DNA from: Azotimanducus sp965199815
GTDB lineage: Bacteria > Pseudomonadota > Gammaproteobacteria > Pseudomonadales > Azotimanducaceae
Length of the DNA stretch: 64,000 nucleotides
NCBI GenBank assembly: GCA_965199815.1
Contig: CBDATE010000034.1
Span: 372,001-436,000 of the forward strand
Direction: 5' to 3'
The notes beneath the pieces were generated by a model, which was not told where the DNA came from, did not search any database, and saw only the letters and a list, made by a program, of their open reading frames with translations. A program made the translations under genes and the position numbers. Positions 56,844 to 64,000 of the stretch are shown in pieces. The first letter of the stretch is position 1; each line of letters starts with the position of its first letter.

Positions 56844-58010
56844 ATGAAGAAGAAACTTCCCATCGGCATTCAGACCTTCCGCGAGATTCGCGAGGAGGGG
56901 TACTACTACGTGGACAAGACCGCGTGGGCACAGCGACTGCAGGCGGAGGGGAAGCATTACTTCCTGTCGCGTCCGCGGCGTTTCGGCAAGAGTTTGTTCC
57001 TTGATACGTTGAAGGAACTGTTCGAGGGCAGCGAGGAGCTGTTCAGGGGGCTGGCCATCCACGAGGACTGGGACTGGTCGGTGCGCTATCCGGTGGTACG
57101 ACTCAGCTTCGGAGATGAGAGTTTCACCAAGGCCGACTGCTTGGAAACGAACTTGGCTCATCAACTGGCGCGGGAGGAGCGTCGATGGCAGGTTGCCCCC
57201 TTGTCCTCCATGCCTTCAGGGCGCTTTGCAGATTTGCTGGAAACTCTGCATGAGCGCACGGGTCAGCGCGTGGTGGTGCTGGTGGATGAATACGACAAGC
57301 CTATCCTGGACGCGCTGGAGACACCGGAGGTGGCGCGCGCCAACCGCAACTTCCTGCTCGGGGTTTACTCCGTCATCAAGGACAGCGACGCACACATCAA
57401 GTTCAGCTTCCTCACGGGCGTGAGCAATTTCCCCAGAGCCGGCCTGTTCTCGGGGCTTAATAACCTGAGAGACATCACCCTTGATCCGCGCTATTCCGCT
57501 ATCTGTGGCTACACGGAACGCGACCTCGACGAGGTGTTCGTCGCGGAACTGCCCGGCCTCGACCGGCAGGCTATCCGCGACTGGTACAACGGCTACAACT
57601 GGCTTGGCGAGGACAAGGTGTACAACCCCTTCGATGTATTGCTGCTGTTTGCCGAGCGCAAGTTCAAGCCCTGGTGGTTCGAGACCGGTTCTCCGACCTT
57701 CCTGATCGACACCCTGATCAAGCGCGAGGTCAGCCCGCTGGAGCTGGACGATATGATTGCTGGCGAAGGGTTGCTGTCCACCTTCGATGTGGAGGACATG
57801 GCCACCGAGGCGCTGCTGTTTCAGACGGGGTACCTGACTATCAAGGAGGTTGATGAGGACGAGGGCAGCACTGATTACCGGCTGGGCTACCCGAACCGCG
57901 AGGTGCGTCTGAGTATGAATCGGTGCCTGCTGGCGGAGGGCGACACCATTCCGGTCGAGTTCAGCAGCGAATCGCGCTCTCTGGTGGGGTTCAAGGCAGA
58001 GCGGGTGTAA
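56844..58010 (+). CDS. AAA-ATPase-like protein without nuclease domain, array copy 2
   Basis: An intact 388-aa frame with the P-loop variant (SRPRRFGKS), Walker B (VVVLVDEYD) and the conserved middle part (DWYNGYNWLGEDKVYNPFDV, MATEALLFQTGYLTI). About 130 residues carrying the PD-(D/E)XK core are missing. The protein jumps from LSMNRCLLAEGDTIP directly to the terminal VEFSSESRSLVGFKAERV. Compared with copy 3, the junction joins sequences around GGCGACA, CATTCCG and GTCGAG, suggesting deletion between short matching sequences. An ATPase-only product is expected. Its variable segment (DESFTKADCLETNLAHQLAR) differs completely from copies 1 and 3 and is shared with copy 6. The spacers on both sides are 28 bp. 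The role is unknown. Confidence 0.75.
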   Translation: MKKKLPIGIQTFREIREEGYYYVDKTAWAQRLQAEGKHYFLSRPRRFGKSLFLDTLKELFEGSEELFRGLAIHEDWDWSVRYPVVRLSFGDESFTKADCLETNLAHQLAREERRWQVAPLSSMPSGRFADLLETLHERTGQRVVVLVDEYDKPILDALETPEVARANRNFLLGVYSVIKDSDAHIKFSFLTGVSNFPRAGLFSGLNNLRDITLDPRYSAICGYTERDLDEVFVAELPGLDRQAIRDWYNGYNWLGEDKVYNPFDVLLLFAERKFKPWWFETGSPTFLIDTLIKREVSPLELDDMIAGEGLLSTFDVEDMATEALLFQTGYLTIKEVDEDEGSTDYRLGYPNREVRLSMNRCLLAEGDTIPVEFSSESRSLVGFKAERV

Positions 58011-58038
58011 TCTTGGTGAGTTACGGTATCGACAGACC

Positions 58039-59595
58039 ATGAAAAAGAAACTTCCTATCGGCATTCAGACCTTCCGCGAGATTCGTGAGGAGGGCTACTA
58101 CTACGTGGACAAGACCGCGTGGGCGCAGCGGCTGGAGGCGGAGGGGAAGCATTACTTCCTGTCGCGTCCGCGGCGTTTCGGCAAGAGTTTGTTCCTTGAT
58201 ACGTTGAAGGAACTGTTCGAGGGCAGTGAGGAACTGTTCAGGGGGCTGGCCATCCACGGGGAATGGGACTGGTCGGTGCACTATCCGGTGGTGCGACTCG
58301 ACTTCGGAGGGGACGAGTACGGCAGGACCGGTCAATTGGAAAACGCCCTCATGGAGCTGCTCAATGCTGCCGAGCAAGAGGCTTCGGTGGAGCCGTGCTA
58401 CAACATGGCACCGGGCCGTTTTCGACACCTGATTCGCACTCTGCACCAGCGCACGGGTCAGCGCGTGGTGGTGCTGGTGGATGAATACGACAAGCCTATT
58501 CTGGATGCACTGGAGACACCGGAGGTGGCGCGCGCCAACCGCGACCTCCTGCGCGGACTTTACTCGAATATCAAGGCTTGCGACGCACACATCAAGTTCA
58601 GCTTCCTTACGGGCGTGAGCAAGTTCTCCAAGGTCAGCCTGTTTTCGGGGCTTAATAATCTGAAAGACATCACCCTTGATCCGCGCTGTTCCGCCATCTG
58701 TGGCTACACGGACCACGACCTTGACGAGGTGTTCGCCGCGGAACTGCCCGGTCTCGACCGGCAAGCCATCCGCGACTGGTACAACGGCTACAACTGGCTC
58801 GGCGAGGAGAGTGTGTACAACCCCTTTGATGTGCTGTTGCTGTTCGACTACCACGAATTCGATTCCTGGTGGTTCGAGACTGGCTCTCCGACCTTTCTGG
58901 TTGATATGCTGGTCAAGCGCGAGGTCAGTTCGCTGGAGCTGGACGGCATGTTTGCCGACAAAAAACTGCTGTCCGCCTTTGATGTGGACGAGATGGCCAC
59001 CGAGGCGCTGCTGTTCCAGACCGGTTACCTGACTATCAGGGCAGTCGAGAGGCGTGGCGACAGCACATACTATCGGCTGGGGTACCCGAACCGCGAGGTG
59101 CGCCTGAGTCTGAATCAGCGCCTGCTGGCGCGGCTGACGAGCGACCCCAAGGTGGGCGAGAACGCCTTCAAGCTCCACGAATTGATGGTGGCAGGCGACA
59201 TCGCCGGAATGAAGAAGCTGTTTAGCGCCTTCTACTTCGGCATTCCGTACGAATGGCACACCAGGAATGACATCGCCCGTTTCGAGGGGTATTACGCGAG
59301 CGTGTTCTATGCCTGTTTCACGGCGGCACTGGGTTCTACCGCTATCATCACAGCGGAGGACAGCAGCAGCCACGGGCGCGCTGATTTGGTGGTGCGCTAT
59401 CGGGGACGGGTGTACATCTTCGAGTTCAAGGTGGTGGAGCGAGCCGGGGCAGGCGTGGCCATAACGCAGATGCATGAGCGTAACTACGCGAACAAGTATC
59501 AGGAGCTTGGCGAGCCGATATACCTGATAGCGGTCGAGTTCAGCAGCGAATCGCGCTCTCTGGTGGGGTTCAAGGCAGAGCGGGTGTCATCCTGA
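58039..59595 (+). CDS. AAA-ATPase-like / PD-(D/E)XK nuclease protein, array copy 3 (full length)
   Basis: The only complete member in the window, at 518 aa, the usual length for the PF09820/PF08011 architecture. N-terminal block KKKLPIGIQTFREIREEGYY with YVDKT; P-loop variant SRPRRFGKS at 42-50; variable segment about 88-127 (GGDEYGRTGQLENALMELL); Walker B VVVLVDEYDKP at 143-153; arginine-rich middle part with DWYNGYNWLGEE at 246-257; nuclease core GRADL at 446-450 and FEFK at 461-464, followed by ERNYANKYQ. The Asp449, Glu462 and Lys464 arrangement is that of an active PD-(D/E)XK site. Such proteins are widespread and often multi-copy in bacteria, and defence or mobile-element functions have been suspected but I cannot assign one. 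No Shine-Dalgarno sequence precedes the ATG; 28 bp separate it from copy 2. Confidence 0.85.
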   Translation: MKKKLPIGIQTFREIREEGYYYVDKTAWAQRLEAEGKHYFLSRPRRFGKSLFLDTLKELFEGSEELFRGLAIHGEWDWSVHYPVVRLDFGGDEYGRTGQLENALMELLNAAEQEASVEPCYNMAPGRFRHLIRTLHQRTGQRVVVLVDEYDKPILDALETPEVARANRDLLRGLYSNIKACDAHIKFSFLTGVSKFSKVSLFSGLNNLKDITLDPRCSAICGYTDHDLDEVFAAELPGLDRQAIRDWYNGYNWLGEESVYNPFDVLLLFDYHEFDSWWFETGSPTFLVDMLVKREVSSLELDGMFADKKLLSAFDVDEMATEALLFQTGYLTIRAVERRGDSTYYRLGYPNREVRLSLNQRLLARLTSDPKVGENAFKLHELMVAGDIAGMKKLFSAFYFGIPYEWHTRNDIARFEGYYASVFYACFTAALGSTAIITAEDSSSHGRADLVVRYRGRVYIFEFKVVERAGAGVAITQMHERNYANKYQELGEPIYLIAVEFSSESRSLVGFKAERVSS

Positions 59596-59617
59596 TGAGT
59601 TACGGTATCTACAGACC

Positions 59618-60783
59618 ATGAAGAAGAAGCTTCCTATCGGCATTCAGACCTTCCGCGAGATTCGCGAGGAGGGCTACTACTATGTGGACAAGACCGCGTG
59701 GGCACAGCGGCTGGAGGCGGAGGGTACGCATTACTTTCTGTCGCGTCCGCGGCGTTTCGGCAAGAGTTTGTTCCTTGATACGTTGAAGGAACTGTTCGAG
59801 GGCAGTGAGGAGCTGTTCAGGGGGCTGGCCATCCACGGGGATTGGGACTGGTCGGTGCGCTATCCGGTGGTACGGCTCAGCTTCGGGTCGGGCAACTTCA
59901 AAGCCTGGGTCTGTGTGTACAAGCCTGATGGCGCAATTGGATACTGCCGAGCAAGAGGCTTCGGTGGAGCCGCTTGCTACGACACGGCACCGGGCGCTTT
60001 CGACACCTGATTCGCACCCTGCATGAGCGCACGGGTCAGCGCGTGGTGGTGCTGGTGGATGAATACGACAAGCCCATTCTGGATGCACTGGAGACCCCGG
60101 AGGTGGCGCGCACCAACCGCAATTTCCTGCTCGGGGTTTACTCGAATATCAAGGCTTGCGACGCACACATCAAGTTCAGCTTCCTCACGGGCGTGAGCAA
60201 TTTCCCCAGAGCCGGCCTGTTCTCGGGGCTTAACAACCTGGAAGACATCACCCTTTATCCGCGCTATTCCGCTGTCTGTGGCTACACGGACCGCGACCTC
60301 GACGAGGTGTTCGCCGCGGAACTGCCCGGTCTCGACCGGCAGGCTATCCGCGACTGGTACAACGGCTACAACTGGCTTGGCGAGGACAAGGTGTACAACC
60401 CCTTCGATGTACTCAAACTCTTCCGCAACCGCGAGTTCAAGCCCTGGTGGTTCGAGACCGGTTCTCCGACCTTCCTGATCGACACCCTGATCAAGCGCGA
60501 GGTCAGCCCGCTGGAGCTGGACGATATGATTGCTGGCAAAGGGTTGCTGTCCACCTTCGATGTGGAGGACATGGCCACCGAGGCGCTGCTGTTTCAGACG
60601 GGTTACCTGACCATCCGGGCAGTCGAGAAGCGTGGCGACAGCACGTACTACCGGCTGGGCTACCCGAACCGCGAGGTGCGTCTGAGTATGAATCGGTGCC
60701 TGCTGGCGGAGGGCGACACCATTCCGGTCGAGTTCAGCAGCGAATCGCGCTCTCTGGTGGGGTTCAAGGCAGAGCGGGTGTAA
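59618..60783 (+). pseudogene. AAA-ATPase-like protein, array copy 4 (frameshifted, no nuclease domain)
   Basis: The ATG at 59618 opens a frame that stops at 60010. Compared with copies 1 and 3 there is a 2-base loss after GGCAACTTCAA (near 59900), a 2-base gain near 59973 and a 1-base loss near 59998, all within or next to the variable segment. The rest (Walker B VVVLVDEYD onward, with NFPRAGLFSGLNNL and LFRNREFKPWWFETG) is open in another frame to 60783. The tail is the nuclease-less type (LLAEGDTIPVEFSSESRSLV). It could be expressed only as two fragments, one with Walker A and one with Walker B. Confidence 0.75.
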
Positions 60784-60811
60784 TCTTGGTGAGTTACGGT
60801 ATCGACAGACC

Positions 60812-61999
60812 ATGAAAAAGAAACTTCCTATCGGCATTCAGACCTTCCGCGAGATTCGTGAGGAGGGCTACTACTACGTGGACAAGACCGCGTGGGCACA
60901 GCGGCTGGAGGCGGAGGGGAAGCATTACTTTCTGTCGCGTCCGCGGCGTTTCGGCAAGAGTTTGTTCCTTGATACGTTGAAGGAACTGTTCGAGGGCAGT
61001 GAGGAGCTGTTCAGGGGGCTGGCCATCCACGGGGATTGGGACTGGTCGGTGCGCTATCCGGTGGTACGGCTCAGACTTCGGAGTCGGGACGAGTACTTCA
61101 AGGAGCCTGGGTCAATGTGTGTACAACGCCCTGATGGCGCAATGCTGGATACTGTCGAGCAAGAGGCTTCGGTGGAGCCGCGCTACGACATGGCACCGGA
61201 GCCGTTTTCGGTCATCTGATTCGCACCCTGCATGAGCGCACGGGTCAGCGCGTGGTGGTGCTGGTGGATGAATACGACAAGCCTATTCTGGATGCACTGG
61301 AGACACCGGAGGTGGCGCGCGCCAACCGCGACCTCCTGCGCGGACTTTACTCGAATATCAAGGCTTGCGACGCACACATCAAGTTCAGCTTCCTCACGGG
61401 CGTGAGCAAGTTCTCCAAGGTCAGCCTGTTTTCGGGGATCAACAATCTGGGGACATCACCCTTTATCCGCGCTATTCCGCCATCTGTGGCTACACGGACC
61501 ACGACCTTGATGAGGTATTCGCCGAGGAACTGCCCGGTCTCGACCGGCAAGCCATCCGCGACTGGTACAACGGCTACAACTGGCTTGGCGAGGACAAGGT
61601 GTACAACCCCTTCGATGTACTCAAACTCTTCCGCAACCGTGAGTTCAAGCCCTGGTGGTTCGAGACCGGTTCTCCGACCTTCCTGATTGATACGCTGGTC
61701 AAGCGCGGGGTCAGCCCGCTGGAGCTGGACGATATGATTACTGGCGAAGGGGTGCTGTCCACCTTCGATGTGGAGGACATGGCCACCGAGGCGCTGCTGT
61801 TTCAGACGGGGTACCTGACCATCCGGGCAGTCGAGAAGCGTGGCGACAGCACGTACTACCGGCTGGGCTACCCGAACCGCGAGGTGCGTTTGAGTATGAA
61901 TCAGCGCCTGCAGGTGGAGGGCGACACCATTCCGGTCGAGTTCAGCAGCGAATCGCGCACTCTGGTGGGTTCAAGGCAGAGGAGGTGTCATCCTCGTGA
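60812..61999 (+). pseudogene. AAA-ATPase-like protein, array copy 5 (several frameshifts, no nuclease domain)
   Basis: The ATG frame at 60812 keeps the P-loop (SRPRRFGKS) but stops at 61219, after indels from about 61072 to 61205 in the variable segment. The Walker B part is open again from 61252. A base missing near 61451 (CTGGGGACATC instead of CTGAAAGACATC) shifts the frame once more. Near 61966 one G is lost from the GGTGGGGTTC block, so the last frame does not stop at the copy's own end and reads on through the spacer into copy 6. The tail is the nuclease-less type (LQVEGDTIPVEFSSESRTLV). Confidence 0.75.
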
Positions 62000-62018
62000 G
62001 ATACGGTATCGACAAACC

Positions 62019-63185
62019 ATGAAAAAGAAACTTCCTATCGGCATTCAGACCTTCCGCGAGATTCGCGAGGAGGGCTACTACTATGTGGACAAGACTGCGT
62101 GGGCACAGCGGCTGCAGGCGGAGGGTACGCATTACTTTCTGTCGCGTCCGCGGCGTTTCGGCAAGAGTTTGTTCCTTGATACGTTGAAGGAACTGTTCGA
62201 AGGTAGCGAGGAGCTGTTCAGGGGGCTGGCCATCCACGGGGATTGGGACTGGTCGGTGCGCTATCCGGTGGTACGGCTCAGCTTCGGAGATGAGAGTTTC
62301 ACCAAGGCCGACTGCTTGGAAACGAACTTGGCTCATCAACTGGCGCGGGAGGAGCGTCGATGGCAGGTTGCCCCCTTGTCCTCCATGCCTTCAGGGCGCT
62401 TTGCAGATTTGCTGGAAACTCTGCATGAGCGCACGGGTCAGCGCGTGGTGGTGCTGGTGGATGAATACGACAAGCCTATCCTGGACGCGCTGGAGACACC
62501 GGAGGTGGCGCGCGCCAACCGCAACTTCCTGCTCGGGGTTTACTCCGTCATCAAGGACAGCGACGCACACATCAAGTTCAGCTTCCTCACGGGCGTGAGC
62601 AATTTCCCCAGAGCCGGCCTGTTCTCGGGGCTTAATAACCTGAGAGACATCACCCTTGATCCGCGCTATTCCGCTATCTGTGGCTACACGGAACGCGACC
62701 TCGACGAGGTGTTCGTCGCGGAACTGCCCGGCCTCGACCGGCAGGCTATCCGCGACTGGTACAACGGCTACAACTGGCTTGGCGAAGACAAGGTGTACAA
62801 CCCCTTCGATGTATTGCTGCTGTTTGCCGAGCGCAAGTTCAAGCCCTGGTGGTTCGAGACCGGTTCTCCGACCTTCCTGATCGACACCCTGATCAAGCGC
62901 GAGGTCAGCCCGCTGGAGCTGGACGATATGATTGCTGGCAAAGGGTTGCTGTCCACCTTCGATGTGGAGGACATGGCCACCGAGGCGCTGCTGTTTCAGA
63001 CGGGTTACCTGACCATCCGGGCAGTCGAGAAGCGTGGCGACAGCACGTACTACCGGCTGGGCTACCCGAACCGCGAGGTGCGTCTGAGTATGAATCGGTG
63101 CCTGCTGGCGGAGGGCGACACCATTCCGGTCGAGTTCAGCAGCGAATCGCGCTCTCTGGTGGGGTTCAAGGCAGAGCGGGTGTAA
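62019..63185 (+). CDS. AAA-ATPase-like protein without nuclease domain, array copy 6
   Basis: A 388-aa frame starting at the ATG at 62019, the same length as copy 2 and almost identical to it through the variable segment (DESFTKADCLETNLAHQLAR), NFPRAGLFSGLNNL and LFAERKFKPWWFETG. Its later part (LTIRAVEKRGDSTYYRLG instead of LTIKEVDEDEGSTDYRLG) matches copy 4 instead, so the gene is a mosaic. Walker A (SRPRRFGKS) and Walker B (VVVLVDEYD) are intact and the PD-(D/E)XK core is absent. The same frame is open upstream to 61365 through the end of copy 5, giving a potential 606-aa fusion, but the usual ATG context after ATCGACAAACC argues for the start at 62019. Confidence 0.75.
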   Translation: MKKKLPIGIQTFREIREEGYYYVDKTAWAQRLQAEGTHYFLSRPRRFGKSLFLDTLKELFEGSEELFRGLAIHGDWDWSVRYPVVRLSFGDESFTKADCLETNLAHQLAREERRWQVAPLSSMPSGRFADLLETLHERTGQRVVVLVDEYDKPILDALETPEVARANRNFLLGVYSVIKDSDAHIKFSFLTGVSNFPRAGLFSGLNNLRDITLDPRYSAICGYTERDLDEVFVAELPGLDRQAIRDWYNGYNWLGEDKVYNPFDVLLLFAERKFKPWWFETGSPTFLIDTLIKREVSPLELDDMIAGKGLLSTFDVEDMATEALLFQTGYLTIRAVEKRGDSTYYRLGYPNREVRLSMNRCLLAEGDTIPVEFSSESRSLVGFKAERV

Positions 63186-63213
63186 TCTTGGTGAGTTACG
63201 GTATCGACAGACC

Positions 63214-64000
63214 ATGAAAAAGAAACTTCCTATCGGCATTCAGACCTTCCGCGAGATTCGTGAGGAGGGCTACTACTACGTGGACAAGACCGCGTGGGCG
63301 CAGCGGCTGGAGGCGGAGGGGAAGCATTACTTTCTGTCGCGTCCGCGGCGCTTTGGCAAGAGTTTGTTTCTTGATACGTTGAAGGAACTGTTCGAGGGCA
63401 GTGAGGAGCTGTTCAGGGGGCTGGCCATCCACGGGGACTGGGACTGGTCGGTGCGCTATCCGGTGGTGCGGCTCGACTTCGGAGGGGACGAGTACGGCAG
63501 GACCGGTCAATTGGAAAACGCCCTCATGGAGCTGCTCAATGCTGCCGAGCAAGAGGCTTCGGTGGAGCCGTGCTACAACATGGCACCGGGCCGTTTTCGA
63601 CACCTGATTCGCACTCTGCACCAGCGCACGGGTCAGCGCGTGGTGGTGCTGGTGGATGAATACGACAAGCCTATTCTGGATGCACTGGAGACACCGGAGG
63701 TGGCGCGCGCCAACCGCGACCTCCTGCGCGGACTTTACTCGAATATCAAGGCTTGCGACGCACACATCAAGTTCAGCTTTCTCACGGGCGTGAGCAAGTT
63801 CTCCAAGGTCAGCCTGTTCTCGGGGCTTAATAATCTGAAAGACATCACCCTTGACCCGCGCTATTCCGCCATCTGTGGCTACACGGACCACGACCTTGAC
63901 GAGGTGTTCGCCGCGGAACTATCCAGCCTCGACCGGCAAGCCATCCGCGACTGGTACAACGGCTACAACTGGCTTGGCGAGGAGAGTGTGTACAACCCCT
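63214..64000 (+). CDS. AAA-ATPase-like protein, array copy 7 (cut by window end)
   Basis: It starts at the ATG at 63214 after the common 28-bp spacer and is open to the last base, 262 codons. P-loop (SRPRRFGKS), Walker B (VVVLVDEYDKP) and the copy 3-type variable segment (GGDEYGRTGQLENALMELL) are present. Sequence is nearly identical to copy 3 over the visible part, including the GEESVYNP block, with few substitutions (for example LSSLDRQ in place of LPGLDRQ). Whether the nuclease domain follows cannot be seen. Confidence 0.8.
   Translation, partial: MKKKLPIGIQTFREIREEGYYYVDKTAWAQRLEAEGKHYFLSRPRRFGKSLFLDTLKELFEGSEELFRGLAIHGDWDWSVRYPVVRLDFGGDEYGRTGQLENALMELLNAAEQEASVEPCYNMAPGRFRHLIRTLHQRTGQRVVVLVDEYDKPILDALETPEVARANRDLLRGLYSNIKACDAHIKFSFLTGVSKFSKVSLFSGLNNLKDITLDPRYSAICGYTDHDLDEVFAAELSSLDRQAIRDWYNGYNWLGEESVYNP

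Noticed and set aside
55267..64000. Array as insertion sequences
   Set aside because: No terminal inverted repeats, target duplications or transposase motifs (DDE, HUH or recombinase) were seen. The proteins carry P-loop and PD-(D/E)XK signatures instead.

Overview
This is bacterial DNA with high GC and closely packed genes. The gene types fit a proteobacterium, most likely a gammaproteobacterium: an LldD-type FMN dehydrogenase, a periplasmic S46 peptidase, a classical autotransporter beta-barrel, and AAA/PD-(D/E)XK genes in many copies. That placement is an inference, because no rRNA or other phylogenetic marker is present. The number of adhesin-type modules (fibronectin III, cadherin-like, Calx-beta, LRR) would suit a host- or surface-associated lifestyle, but this too is inference.

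Region 1 (1-3660) holds three tandem copies, about 1.0-1.3 kb each, of a gene for a small membrane-anchored coiled-coil protein built from 11-residue (33-bp) repeats. All three copies are broken by frameshifts. Each is preceded by a 26-bp tandem repeat array and a conserved leader that ends in a TACAAT box.

Region 2 (3672-49448) is one uninterrupted gene of about 15,132 codons. It encodes an exported protein with an N-terminal signal sequence, on the order of 150 beta-sandwich modules (putative Ig/He_PIG, FN3, cadherin-like, Big_12-like, Calx-beta, two LRR blocks, a few unrecognised Cys-bearing modules), a Gly-rich linker and a C-terminal autotransporter barrel. A degenerate version of the region 1 leader lies upstream of it. 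An inverted copy of the region 1 spacer lies just downstream. The repeats inside the gene are nested: modules of about 95 aa, supermodules of 383 or 577 aa, and a superblock of about 2,640 aa present twice. Every duplication measured keeps the reading frame.

Region 3 (49449-55239) holds ordinary housekeeping genes: an FMN-dependent alpha-hydroxy-acid dehydrogenase, a convergent S46 dipeptidyl-peptidase sharing a terminator hairpin with it, and a divergent threonine synthase.

Region 4 (55267-64000, running off the window) is a tandem array of seven AAA-ATPase-like/PD-(D/E)XK nuclease genes separated by nearly constant 19-28 bp spacers. One copy is full length (518 aa), one has a frameshifted tail, four lack the nuclease domain, and the last is cut by the window edge. 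A short segment between Walker A and Walker B differs strongly between otherwise near-identical copies.

The theme of the window is tandem duplication. The two flanking gene arrays decay by frameshift, while the 45-kb adhesin gene between them stays open throughout, which argues that the giant protein is under selection.
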